This document shows, piece by piece, positions 34,642 through 46,412 of a DNA stretch of 64,000 bases. Numbering within the stretch: the stretch's first letter is position 1; each line of letters starts with the position of its first letter. This DNA comes from Eudorina sp. 2006-703-Eu-15. Taxonomy: Eukaryota; Chlorophyta; Chlorophyceae; Chlamydomonadales; Volvocaceae. The translations under genes and the position numbers were made by a program. Under the pieces are notes generated by a model. That model searched no databases. It was not told the origin of the DNA and saw nothing but the letters and a program-made list of their open reading frames with translations. The stretch is taken from the NCBI GenBank assembly GCA_003117195.1, contig BDSI01000062.1, positions 599,726 to 663,725 of the forward strand, written 5' to 3'.

Positions 34642-36660
34642 ACATTTACTGTGTGCGTGACGCATTGAGCGGCGCTCGGCAGTGTGCGTGGTACAGTACA
34701 TACCGTACCTGTCGTACGTACGTCGCTACCCTGCTGCCTGCTGTTTGGCTTTCATGATAGATTGTTTCGTGCGTGGAGCGAGTACGTAAGGGGGCGGCGG
34801 TCCCGCCGGGTGAACACATACACACAATCATCGACGGCCCACTTCCACTTGCTGCGACCAGATGTGCTCGTTGTTGTTACCCGCGTCGTTAACCCAAGGC
34901 GCTTACTTACGCGACCTGGTGTCTACGGACGGACGGACGGACGGACGGACGCACGGACGGGCGGACGGACGGACGCACGGACGGGCGGACGGACGGACGC
35001 ACGGACGGGCGGACGGACGGACGCACGGACGGGCGGACGGACGGGCGGACGGACGGACGGACGGACGGACGGACGGACGGACGGACGGACCTCGGATCGC
35101 TACCAAAAGAACGGCACCACGACAGGACCACTACCACAAGATGCACATAGCAGCACTTGGAAACCCCATGTACGGTATGTTCGTACAAGACTGATCAAGC
35201 AATCACGTGCCGGGGAAGCAAGCAAGCCAAGCACGCATAGGCCGTGTGTTGATGATTGGTTGCGTGCTTATTGGTTACGGTTTGCAACGGAAAACCGTTG
35301 GCCGCGTATCAGGCGCGTGTTGACCTGTTGATTGGTTGACCGCCCCCCCCCCCCGCGCCTGATGATACACACGGCAGGTGGCGAACGTGGGTGCAGGTAG
35401 CTATCTAGGCCGTTCGTTGTTATCACGATTGCTGCGTTGCTCGTGTATGTCACGTGACTGCTGCTGCGGGGGATGCATGGATGATGGTTGATGTATGGGC
35501 GGTCGGTCGGTGGGCTCTTTACTGCTGCGTTACTCGGGAGCGAGTGAACTGCTTTATTCGTTGGATTGAATACTTGTGATGATGTATGGGCGGCTATCTA
35601 GCTTAATCGATCGTGGAGTAGCAAGGATGGGTGCTATGTACGAACTGCTAAGGTTTGTCGTCAGGCGGAGAATGTTGAATAGACTGGTCATCGAGCGAGC
35701 GTGGAGCTTTCCATCCAGCAGCCTTCCTACGTAGTGCGAATGACCCTTGCTTTACTTACTCTTACTCCTACTCACTCGCCGGGCGCGCGGCGGGCGGGCG
35801 GGCGGGGCAGCAGCAGGTTGGGTGTTGAGAGAAGAGACCCGCCCAGCTAGGCAGGGTGTGTGTATGTGTGGGGGGGGAGGCGCTGGTGCGTGCCGGTGTC
35901 ACCATAGGGCGCCGCTGCAGCGTGCGGCCGCGCGGTCGCTTCTACCTGCCCTACCTTCCTCCCATGCATGGACCGATTTTGACAGTAGTCACGCACGCAC
36001 GCGACTACAGCGTATATATGCACTCGCTTGCTCGCTCCGTCCACCTGCTGAGAAACGCGTGACGTGACCGACGTGATGTGACGTGACGTGACGAAACAAC
36101 TTATTTTCGTCAGTCAGGACGGAACGGGGTTCATTCGTTTATTTGGGTCAGTCATGGCTTTATTCGTTGGATGCTTATTAAATTGTTCGTAGTGGCAGTC
36201 TGCCTTCGAATCGATCGCAGAGAATCGGTCGCAGCAGTCGTCCGGTTGCGTGCTTCCACGCATAAAACCGGTTATAACGTACACACGCTGTGCGACATTA
36301 TCAACATTACTAGACCAACGTCATTCAGTTACTGCTTTACTTCCATGGATGTACCCATGCCGCTGTGGGGTACGTGGGGTGGGGACAACTTATGCGTGTA
36401 CGGCAGGGTGGTTGCTTGCTCGTTTCAAGCCAGCCTTTATTTTTCGTCGTCAACCTCCGAGCGTTCTTTGCTGACACGTAGCTGCGTGGCAGAACGGAGC
36501 TGGGGCGAGCGAGTACCGTATTTACATCAGGATGGGTCGATAGGTACACGTGCGTGTCGGATTCATTCAGGGTGCGTGTCGGCGCGCGCGGGAGTCTGAC
36601 CTCGCTATCTAGCTGCGTGCTGTTGGGCTCAACATGTAGTTGTGTGCCCGGACGGATGGC
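34642..36660. repeat. 3' flank of copy 2, duplicated from the copy-1 flank
   Basis: Homologous in order to 25541-27700 but diverged, with different microsatellite expansions (GGAC here, CCTA there). No gene seen. Confidence 0.55.
34925..35090 (+). repeat. GGAC microsatellite with higher-order structure
   Basis: GGAC units; in the left half every few units carry GCAC or GGGC substitutions in a repeating ~24-bp pattern, while the right half is pure GGAC. Confidence 0.95.
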
Positions 36661-36672
36661 GTTTCAGATGAC

Positions 36673-36696
36673 ATGTAACCGTTACAACGTGGACCC
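36673..36696 (-). repeat. TAACGGTTA-core element, occurrence 2 (inverted)
   Basis: Reverse complement of the 33917 sequence with one changed base (CGTGG for the expected AGTGG/GGCGG). It lies downstream of copy 2. Confidence 0.75.
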
Positions 36697-36945
36697 GAGG
36701 TGGATGACATGCTGGATGGGCGGGTCTGCGGGAAGCAGCATGGATTTGATGGCCCCACGTCGTGCTGCAGCCCGTGGCAGCCTGCCGGGAACGGGCGCCG
36801 GCCGTGATGCGCCCAAAATGAGTGAAGCGGCTGCAGTTGGTGGGAGAGGCAGGGCAGCATGTGAGGGCAGTTGATGGGAGAGGGCGCTATCAACCCGTAG
36901 CCGCCTGCTGGGAACAGGCGTTGCGCGAAGATACAGTGTAGCTCG

Positions 36946-37325
36946 GTGGGAGAAGGCAGCGGGCTTGCTGTGTGGTGTAAAGCGCTACGAGCGGTCGTCG
37001 TCGGTACGACAGGTCCGATAGCGCCGGGTCCGATAACCCACGTGCTAATTGAATGTCCGGTCTACGAACCGCTGCGTCGAGCGGTGGATCTCCCTGATGA
37101 CTCGGATATGTTCGGAATCATGTTTTTGTTTGACCAGTGCAAGCTTGGTCATTTCTTATATCAGGTGCAGAAGTTGCGGAAGGAAAAGCTGCAGAGATGA
37201 GAGACTCAGCTACCTTTTGTTCTTTTGATCTTTTGTGCGCCCTTTGACGGATGACCGTTGTGGGGGAACACATGTTTATAGCCGTAAGGCCTGTACAACA
37301 TGTAACAACCAACCAACCAACCAGC
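36946..37325 (+). mobile_element. 5'-truncated non-LTR retrotransposon tail
   Basis: The plus frame 36946-37200 ends ITHVLIECPVYEPLRRAV ... LGHFLYQVQKLRKE, typical of the region after the reverse transcriptase of L1-like elements (the ...H-LLECP-Y--LR motif). The expected Cys pair upstream is not seen. A ~100-bp 3' UTR follows and ends in a CCAA tetranucleotide tail (37305-37324), as such elements often do. No RT or endonuclease remains, so it is a dead 5'-truncated copy. Confidence 0.6.
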
Positions 37326-38187
37326 GCCGGGTTGCCCAACATGACCCCGCTGTTAAGAAGAAACTTTGCCATACCGCAATCAGAAGTGCGTGGTTGTGGG
37401 AGAGTAAAGCTTGTTACTTGCTGAGCACGGAACCACCCGTGGGACCGGGGCCTTTGTTAATGTTTTTGTCATAAGCGATATGAAATAATATTAAGAAAAC
37501 GTGCATTAGTGTTGCAGCCCGTGCACATTGATGTTTCACAGGGTTCCACCACCGTCCATAACAAGGTTGGACTCATGGAGGTTTGCAACAGGTTGCAAGA
37601 CGCGTACGCCCGCCCCAACACCCTTTCTTTAGTTTAAATATGGTATATCAGTCATAGGTTTGGGTGCTTATCCGTACAACACGGAGGGACCCAACGGGTG
37701 AGTCCATCCCGGGGCCAGTTGGGGCGACCTGCCAACATGCAAGTTGCTTGGTCCCTTGCATGCGACTAAGTATGTACTCAACACTCAAATGTAGTTAGCG
37801 ATATGGATTCAGATGGTTCCCTACCTTTTGTCGTCGCCAGGTCGTCGCGATTTGATTGATAACGTCCGTTATTATTGCCCTTTGAAAACACTTTTGTGTG
37901 CGCCTCTTCTCTTGCCGATGCTACCATCGCATCTATCCCGTGCTATCTCTCTTTCGTCGTACCGTAAACTGCTCTATACTGCTCAACGTTGCGGCCATCT
38001 AACTGCTAATTCATTATTTGTATTCGAGCGCTTGTTAAACGCGAAAGTGACGAACAGATTCCGTTTCAGAGTTCAGTGCTGCCTTACCTCTCTTTGCCAG
38101 CAGCTGCTTCTATACATTTACTATTGCTGCTAACGCTGGCTATCTAAGTTTTTGATGCGGATTTGTTCTGCCTGAAGTCCAGATAGA
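37326..38187. other. Spacer upstream of Pro-rich gene copy 3
   Basis: No gene seen. It presumably includes the promoter of copy 3; a CCAGCAGCTGCTTCTATAC block near 38095 has weak counterparts upstream of copies 1 and 4. Confidence 0.4.
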
Positions 38188-39509
38188 ATGACTGCTGCAG
38201 TCCGCTTCGAAGGTCGTCTAAAACGCAAACATAGCGAGGGCATCAGCACGAATACTGCTCTGAGGCTTATGTGAGTAAACATGATGAGGAGAATGATTTT
38301 GTACGCATGTTACTTGGTACTTATGGCCAGTAGTAGTGCAACAGTATATGCGTGCGTGCCTGCGTCATATCACACGCTTATCACACTAAAATAATACATA
38401 TCTCGCATATGGTATGCATGTTCGGACACGAACCTGCATTAGCACATACAGTTAGTGATCCACGGCGGGAGCGTGTTGCGCCTGTGCACATTGATCGGGT
38501 AGGTCAGTTCGACGGCGGCGGTCGCCACACGCACGCGCTTCATCCGCGCACGGACTCCGTCTCTCCCTCCATCCCAACCGTGCGCAGCATTGTATCCCAT
38601 TTGCCGTCCCTATCTTCCCATTACTCTTTGTATGTCCACCGACGCCCCCGCAGCCTGGTCATGGAGCTCCTAAGCGCAGTGTGCGGCCAAGGTGGGTGCC
38701 ATAGGTGGCTGGGCGCGTGCGTGGATGCCTGCGTACGAACCACTTGCTGGTTTTATCATGCAGAACTACATACGTACATCGATGTGAAAATGGGCCCGCT
38801 CACGCACTATACATACATCGGTATGTCATCACTTATCTGATTCATCACCTGCTCATATCGCGTGTTTATGTGCGTGCTGCCCGCCCGGCTTGCAGGACGC
38901 TTTCCTCCAAGGCCACCCCGATCGCCGCCCCCATCGCCGCCAGGGAGATGGCCGCCACCGCCCCCCCTAGCAATCGGATCTCCTTCCCCAAGCAAACGTC
39001 CGCCACCGCCAGGTACCATGCCGCCGAGCCCGCCGCCACCTCCCTATGTACCCTATGTGCCTCGTGAGCCATTCCGACCATCGCCACCACCACCACCACC
39101 ACCGGCGCCACCTCCGCCATCGCCACCTCCGCCATCGCCACCTCCGCCATCGCCACCTCCGCCATCGCCACCTCCGCCATCACCGCATCCGCCTCAGCCA
39201 CCTTCGCCATCGCCACCTCCGCCATCGCCACGACCGCCAGCGCCGCCGTCACCACCATCGCCTAGGCGACCCAAGTCACCGAGGCCGTCCAAGCCGCCCT
39301 CACCAATACTGCCACCTTCGCCTTCCACAGCCCCGCCCCCCACGCCGACGCCGTCACCCGTGCCCCGCCGCCGCCCTCCCAAGCCGCCATCACCCCCGCT
39401 ACCCCCGCCGCCCTCGCCTACACCTCCGCCCTCACGCAAGCGGCCCTCTCGCAACCGGCCCCCACGCAAGCGGCCCTCACACAAGCGGGAGCAGCCGAGC
39501 ATCGTCTAG
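38188..39509 (+). CDS. Pro/Ser-rich secreted-like protein, tandem family copy 3
   Basis: Exons 38188-38270, 38654-38691 and 38896-39509; phases agree, 244 residues plus stop. Exon 1: MTAAVRFEGRLKRKHSEG...TALRL. Microexon: ILVMELLSAVCGQ. Exon 3: GRFPPRPPRSPPPSPPGRWP, then PPGTMPPSPPPPPYVPYVPR, a run of PPPPSP repeats, and a basic tail KRPSRNRPPRKRPSHKREQ. The classic SPPPP motifs are substrates for prolyl hydroxylation and glycosylation in algal HRGPs (family knowledge). It lacks the APT residues of copies 1 and 2 at the end of the microexon. A secreted matrix protein is likely but not proven. Confidence 0.72.
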
Positions 39510-42011
39510 GTAGGTGCGTGGATCGCAGCCGTCCAACGGTCTGAGAGGGCTTATGCGCGGCGGACTACCGTGTGGGCGGGCGGGGGGCAGGATGCAAGGG
39601 ACGGCATGTGCCGTACATCCCTCATCATCGATGAGCTGGGTTAACTACGTGTGCGTCCCAAACACGTACATGCATCACATGATGATGGCGTTTCTCAGTC
39701 GCACGCAGCTTCGGTTGGTGTGTTCGTCAGTAGGCAAGCTGTACGCAGGCTTACAGCCCCAAGTCATCCCGGGTTACGCCTTTGTGCTTACACAAGCTAC
39801 GTATGATGACGATCCCCTCTATCTCACTCGATGTGTGTGTGTGTGGGGGGTGTATGCGTGCGTGCCTGCTGTGCGTACGTACACACCGACATATGTGCGT
39901 GCGTGTGCTATTCATGCGTGTTTACTAGGGTCGGTGTACATGTCTGACCGACCATGCCTGATGAAACACATGAATGAATGAATGAATGAATGAATGAACG
40001 TTACAACAGCACATGCACTCCCCAGGCACGCAGGGGACCAGCAGGGCGGATGCCGTAACGGCGGGAAACGAAGGTCGTCGGATGAAGCAATCTCCGTCCT
40101 CGCTTGTGGGGAAGGCGATAGAGGCGGGTCGTAGCCCCGCCCCATGCTCCACCTGGACTCGACGGGGGCTGACAACACGGAGGGAGCTGGATGCAGCGAG
40201 TGCGTGTAGTGCACGCGCTAAGAGTGTGATTCGTTCGTTGTCGGCGGGTACGTGTGACAGACGGATGGAAGACGCTGGCCGAGGCCCAGCTACTTACGTA
40301 ACCTGCCGGCCCATCGGGGAGACAAACCTGCATCGCACTTACTTCATCAACCGCAGGTGGGATGGACGTCGCCGTTGGATGAACGGGGTCAGGGCTCGAG
40401 ATGTTTACTTCAACGCGGGGTGTGAGCGGGACTGGGTGAGGGGGGTTGCATGCGTGTCGCTCCCTCTATCTGGGCCCCCGGGGAGGGACCCAACGGCATT
40501 CGGACCGCGACACGGCCTTCAGAAGCCAGGACGAGCGGGAGCGGGCGCTGCGTATGTAATGAATAAAGGGCTTGGAGCGCGAGCTTCAGCGTCGCACGCG
40601 GGCTCCATCAGTGCCCCTTATTATTGTCACGTATGGCAGTTGTCGGAGCCCGTTGGCAAGCAGGCAAGCTTACACAGTCCGGCGTACAATCTATTATTCA
40701 TGATAAAAATGATACCCTTCATTCCCTAACTCAGTCTACGGTTCTCTTGCTTGCGGTCATTCGTACCCTTGCCTCAATGAATTGACTGTGGGTACGTGTT
40801 GGTTACCTCGTATGTATGGATTGCCTGTTCCCGTCGATGTGACTGTAATTTCGGGCGTTTAGGCCCGTCTAGCGTATTTTGCGGCGCTCCGACTATCTCC
40901 ACTGAAGTGGAATAACTCCGCGCCGCCCGACGACCCCTTCCTGTGCGGCGGGGTGTCTGGACGGATGACGGTGTCGTTTAGCAGACTCCGTCGTACACAT
41001 CAGCTAACCCGGCAGCCTGGCAACATCAACAGCGGACACACAGCTGGTGGTTGTAGGAGAGCTGGATGGAACATTGGCTGTATGTATATCGGTCGTATCG
41101 GCGTGCCGGCTGTACGTACAGCCGTATACGGCTGTGGTTTTTTCGTATGGTTCCCCCAAAACCCAGGCTTATGGCGTACGTCATGTTTTGTGTAGCGCAC
41201 CGTCGTCCATCCGGCTTCTGCGAGCTCTTTGGCCAAATAAAGTTTTGTGCTGCTGCACTTTATCGTGCTGTTTTGCAGTGCGTGAGGTTGGTTCGTTGGT
41301 GTCTAAGGTGTAACCGATTTCTGGGATGTGTACGGTGTGGTCGTCGTACACTCGTAACGGTCCCAGGTAGGGGCCTGTACGTATATCCCGGTTTACTGGC
41401 TTCTGCGAGTGCTATCATACCTTTGGTATGAATAGTATGTCTGGCGTCAATGATCATGAAGCATCCACCCGAGCGCCCTGTGGCGAGCAGTCTGGCAATC
41501 TGCCGGATGGCGACATTGTGTCGCTTGCTGTAGAGGGAGGCCATCTCCGGGTGTTGATATTACAGCACCCAGAACGAATATGTCCTCCAGATAGAGTCGC
41601 TGTGGACCCCCGCCCGCACATACAGTGGGCAGGGTATATATATATATATATATCCATGGCGTGCATGAGACGTACGGGGCCACATACAAATAAATTGCGC
41701 ACGCGAACGTTTGGTGCCGACAAGCAAGGAGGCGTTGGAAGCGCTAGTGCTAGTTTGTTTTTCCACAATTGTCCATGTAGTCCATGACAGCAGCCCATAC
41801 ACCGTTTGAATTTTTTGTGCCTTCCCATACGCCTGTTGAGGGTCCGTGCACTTAGCTTGCACGGCCGTCCAGGTGCGGGAGCGTGGCTGAACGTTTGAAC
41901 GCCTGCCTCCACTCCAGGACGGCCTGGGGCGGTGGAGATTTATCGTCCGGTAGCGCCGTTGCCAACTGCTTGTCCAGCCAGTCTCTTCATACAGTGTCCC
42001 AGGTCCTGATC
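39510..42011. other. Spacer between copies 3 and 4, left part
   Basis: No supported gene. It contains a short (GAAT)n tract at 39972-39996 and a TA-repeat at 41635-41652. Minus-strand frames at 41260-41560 (HNVAIRQIARLLATGRSGG) look coding-like but I cannot assign them. Confidence 0.35.
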
Positions 42012-42090
42012 ATGATGGGCTACAAGAACATGGAGGTGGAGGTGGCGGGGCGTCTTCATCGTCGAGTGCTGATCGATGACGGGGCGATAG
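42012..42090 (+). mobile_element. Possible retropepsin-like remnant
   Basis: The plus frame reads MMGYKNMEVEVAGRLHRRVL then IDDGA. The V-x-V-x-G ... LID-x-GA pattern is that of retroelement aspartic proteases (normally D-T/S-G-A); here the T/S is D, so it would be inactive. No gag, RT or integrase is seen nearby. It could be chance. Confidence 0.22.
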
Positions 42091-42137
42091 GTGGAGGAGG
42101 GCCAGGCGACGATAATTCCCTATGGCATAAACAAGTC

Positions 42138-42440
42138 GGTTACTGGGCGGTAGCGAGGTTGGTTACTGGGGGGATCGGGATTGGGTCAGTTCCGGGTCGA
42201 TTATCCGTCGGCTCGGTTACCGGGGGGTTCGGTTACCGACCTGAAGGGGTCGGCAACCGGGGGCTCGGTAACCGAGCCCCGTAGGTTTCTGAGCCCCTAG
42301 GTAACCGACTTGATGTGGTCGGTAACCGACCCAGCCAGTAACCGAGCCGACGGGTAATCGACCCGGAACCGACCCAATCCTGACCCCCCCGGTAACTGAC
42401 CCCAAACCCCGGTAACTGAGCCCCCCATGGCCAGTAACCG
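42138..42440. repeat. Long imperfect inverted repeat with GGTAACC core
   Basis: The left arm (~42138-42250) and right arm (~42318-42440) are reverse complements with scattered mismatches; shared blocks include GGTCGGTAACCGA and GGTAACCGAGCCGACG. The centre holds a perfect hairpin at 42260-42280 (10-bp arms, 1-nt loop). Confidence 0.85.
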
Positions 42441-42486
42441 CAACGATATAGCTGGGGTCCAAACTGTTACAGTTGCACCTGTGTGT

Positions 42487-42925
42487 AGGGGCCTGTCCAC
42501 ACTGTCAACACCCAGTCATGCAGCCCTGTCCACACTGTCCACGCCCGGTCCTGTGGTCCTGCCTGCCCACACTGTCGACACCCAGTCATGCGGCACTGTC
42601 CACATTGTCAACACCTAGCCATGCGTTTCCATGTCCACGCTGTCAACACCCAGTCATGTAGTCCTGCCCGTCCACGCTATCAACACCCAGCCATGCGGCC
42701 CTGTCCACACTGTCCACGCCCAGCCTTGCGGCCCTGTCCACACTGTCCACGCCCGGTCATGTGGTCCTACCTGTCCACACTGTCAACTCGAAGCCATGCA
42801 GCCCTGTCCACACTGTCAACACCCAGTCATGTGGTCCTGCCTGTCAACGCTGTCATCACCCAGTCATGTGGCCCTGTCCACACCCGGTCATGTGGCCCTG
42901 TCCATGCTGTCCACTCACTGCTGCA
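42487..42925 (+). repeat. ~36-39-bp minisatellite
   Basis: About a dozen diverged units of CCTGTCCACACTGTCAACAC followed by CCAGTCATG(T/C)(G/A)G. In two frames it reads as CPHC-x-HP repeats, but stops and frame drift argue against coding. Confidence 0.95.
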
Positions 42926-43637
42926 CACACCAGTGTTGCTATCTTAAATAAAAAGAATATTTACGGGCAAAAAAGCCGGATTTCCCGGACCCCCAAGAAA
43001 CCTGCGAGATTTCATTTATTTGACGCTGTGGAGAGCCGGAAATCTGCCCTGCCAACTATTTTCCAGACTACCAAAAAGGCCTGGAAATCTGCAGGCGCAG
43101 GGAAAAATCCTGCATCGTACACCTGTCTACCGCCAAAGCACACTCGAATGCCGTGACCCCATCCGCGACGCAAGGAAAGCGCGCTTCAGGCCTCCATGGA
43201 CTTCGTTAGCATCCCTGTCGTCGCTGTGGTAACAGTGGCCCTGCTGTCGAAACACGCAGAAATATTTCCACCCTGCCTCGGAGGTTTTTATTTCCTGGCA
43301 CCTAGGAAGCCCCCAAAATCTGCCCTGCCAAAGGTTTTTTGGCTACTGGCGACAGGCCGGAAACCTGCCTGCGGAATTCTATTTCCCCGTTTTGGAAGAT
43401 AGCAACACCGGCACACACTGAATACACCACGCCTGTTGTTATGTGTGTACCCAACACAGCACATAACTCAGCATGTCCACCCTGCCAGTCTCAGACTGCT
43501 GCACCCACGTGACATCATATGGGACATGCCCCCAAGCAAGCATGCACAAGTCTCTGCGGTAACTGCGGCTAACTTAGGCCTTGCTTCCGGGTTTGTAAGG
43601 CAAACGAGGCCATATGCTGCCTCATTAGGTGGCAGAT
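42926..43637. other. Spacer with diverged AATCTGCCCTGCCAA repeats
   Basis: The motif GGAAATCTGCCCTGCCAA with following T-rich DNA occurs near 43040 and 43310. No gene is clearly supported; a minus-strand frame (43788-43468, NPEARPKLAAVTAETCAC) could be the second exon of the neighbouring small ORF. Confidence 0.35.
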
Positions 43638-44033
43638 TCAACTCCTGCTGCTTCTTCCCCACACCACTTTTTGCACTACTGGTCCCTGCCTTCCCACCCG
43701 AGGCCATATTGGCGGTTGGGTCTGTGCCAGGATGTGGCGTGGCAGTGGCCATGGCACCTTCCGCATTGACACTGGCAAAAGCCTCCACATCCGCGGGTCC
43801 ATCACTGGGTGTACCTGAAGGTCACAGATGTGCGGCAGTTGAAGGTTGGGCAAGCATAAGTCAAAAGGATTGTGATGCACATACGAGGCAGTGACTCTAA
43901 TAGACGATGTCTTCTTCTTCTTCTTGACCACAGCCGTGCGGGGCCGCGCTATTTGACCGAGGGCCGCCAAGTCAAACGGCAAGGTTGGCGACCTTGCAGC
44001 TTTCTTCTTTTTCGCCTTTGATTTAGATCCCAT
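43638..44033 (-). CDS. Hypothetical small basic protein
   Basis: Uninterrupted 131-codon frame starting MGSKSKAKKKKAARSP, with a second Lys-run VVKKKKKTSSIR (nuclear-localisation-like). I do not recognise it. The second half is less protein-like than the overlapping frame 43788-43468, so either an intron near 43890-43790 switches frame (I found no donor of the right phase) or the ORF is not a gene. Confidence 0.3.
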   Translation of the reverse strand: MGSKSKAKKKKAARSPTLPFDLAALGQIARPRTAVVKKKKKTSSIRVTASYVHHNPFDLCLPNLQLPHICDLQVHPVMDPRMWRLLPVSMRKVPWPLPRHILAQTQPPIWPRVGRQGPVVQKVVWGRSSRS

Positions 44034-45082
44034 GATTTGTTAAACAGATAATAGCTTTGGAGGTCCTATGTACAAATGTGGAAATGTAATAAAGGACAGT
44101 CATCCGTGGTGCAGGCTTCACAATGTAAGATGTCATATTGCTCTGTATGGCAAACGTTTTATAGTTATTATACTATTGGAGTACAGCTTGGATTTTCTGG
44201 TGAGGGTATACAGGCGAAAGGGGCCCAGATGCCCGAAAGGTACGGCACCGTATGCAGCAACGCCGTTCCAGCAACAAATCTTTCAGGAATATTAATATAG
44301 TTCGTAAGAAAAGCATATCATGACTCGAGAGGGCATTAATTCGCATGTCCTGGTATCTGTATCGGCCGGAGCTATTTAGCATCGGTCGGAGCAAACCTGT
44401 TGTCGTCGTTACCAGGCAGCCAGGCAACGCTGTTATAGAAACACATGTTTTAAGAGCATTAAAAGGACACGTAAGAAACGCTCAACTGAAATATGGATGG
44501 CAACATGTCACAATGCCCGTAGCGAACGAAAGCAAATCCATATATGTACTTACTTGTCCTCGATTGGTGTTGATTATTGGTTGGTTCAGCGAGTAGACTG
44601 CCCCTCTATCTTATATTAGAAAAATATTCGAAAATAAAAACCATTGGCAGGTGGAATGGATCCACTAAAGGTGTTTTGCTTGCACACGTGAATACTGGCT
44701 CGCTTGCTGCTATTGCTGCGCGAAAATCTATCAACGGATGCGGGTAGTCACAGGGTTGAGGTAGGAGCATCTAGCTATGTACGTAGGCCGCACTTCCATA
44801 CGCAATCTACTCCTTCCCTCTATCTCCTTTATTTCCTCTTCCTCCTTCTCCTTCCCTCTCCTCCCCTGTCATCCTGCGCAAGTATACGACTGCTGCCGAC
44901 TAGCTAGCTATACCTTGGCCACCCTCATAACCGCTGCTGCACACCTACCCTAAATCTATCCATACCTGCCTGCCAGCAGCGAGCTGATGGTCCATGTACC
45001 CCGCTGCTGCTTTCCCTACCTACCTACGTATCTACAGTAGCTAGGGCCCCGCCCCAGCAACGGAGTTCCGTGGCTTCTCAGA
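44034..45082. other. Spacer upstream of copy 4
   Basis: AT-richer than its neighbours in 44040-44640; no gene seen. The last ~200 bp, rich in CTACC, correspond in position to the promoters of the other copies. Confidence 0.35.
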
Positions 45083-46380
45083 ATGGTCCCAGCTACCCCA
45101 GCAGCAGTCCGCCGCGGCGGGAGTCTGAAACACAAACATGGAGAGAGTATCGGCATGATATGAACAATGCTCTGAGGCTCATGTGAGGATCCATGCATTT
45201 TTAAAGGTGCAAGAATAAATATTGAGGTAGGCTCGCTGTTGCATGTAGCCGTACGTACATACGCACGCTCTCACCCGACTGCGTCGTACTTGTGTCGTCA
45301 TTATCGATTTGAGGGCTTCTCTTCGTTCCTGTCAGGATGGACTAGATGGATATACTTTGCAGGGATTTCCGCCACACGCCCCTTATGTTCGTCTGCACGA
45401 ATCCCGTTCGTACCTCATATATGTGTCCCCCTTACGCTCCCCTTTTCCCTTCCCTCTCCCTGGCTGTATGTCCACTACTGACACCGCCGCAGCCTTATTA
45501 TCATGGAACTCTTAAGCGCAGAATGCGGCCAAGGTGGGTGCGTGGGTGTATGTAGAATGCGGCCAAGGTGGGTGCGTGGGTGTATGTAGAATGCGGCCAA
45601 GGTGGGTGCGTGCTGCGTGGGTGTATGTAGAATGCGGCCAAGGTGGGTGCGTGCTGCGTGGGTGTATGTAGAATGCGGCCAAGGTGGGTGCGTGGGTGTA
45701 TGTAGAATGCGGCCAAGGTGGGTGCGTGGGTGTATGTAGAATGCGGCCAAGGTGGGTGCGTGAGTGTAGTGTGCGGTAAAAACGCCCAAAAGCACGCACA
45801 TGGCAATGCACTAGCAGGAAAAAGGAGACTACTGTATGCCGTGCAAAGGAGACGATTGAGTTGCGGTGGGCCCACATGCGCTCCAAGAGCCTTGCTAATT
45901 CGGCGGTCGGGGTTATAACCGAGCCCGGTCCCAGGCCATGGCTTCCAGCATGGTAGTAAAATGGGAAAAGCCACGCACTGTATATAAATACCTCGGTCAG
46001 ACATCATCATCTGCTGATGGCCCATCCACTCAATAAATCGTGTGCGCTTGCTTTAGTTACTGGCTATCGCGCCAGACTGGCCTGCAGGAGGCTCCCGCCA
46101 AGGCCAACCCGCTCCCCGCCCCCATCGCCGCCCTCAACGATGCGGCCGCCACCGTCCATATGGTGTTTGGAAGTACCCCCGCACCCAGTCCACCGCCGCC
46201 TCGGAGTGCGCCAAGGTCACCGCCGCCACCGCCCGGTGCGCCCGTTGAGTCACCACCGCCACCACAGAATTCGCCATCGCTCGCCACCTCCACCAGAGCC
46301 CAAATCCTCCGCTACCGCCGTCACTCCCCCCACCAGCGCCACGACCCTCACCTCCGCGACCAACGCCACTTGCGCCGTCT

Positions 46381-46412
<32 letters not shown>

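Noticed and set aside
34862..35194. Arg/Thr/Asp (RTDG) repeat proteins
   Set aside because: Translation of the GGAC microsatellite.
42427..42951. Zinc-finger-like CPHC repeats
   Set aside because: They come from a minisatellite with drifting unit length; frames shift and the Cys/His spacing is not that of any known finger.
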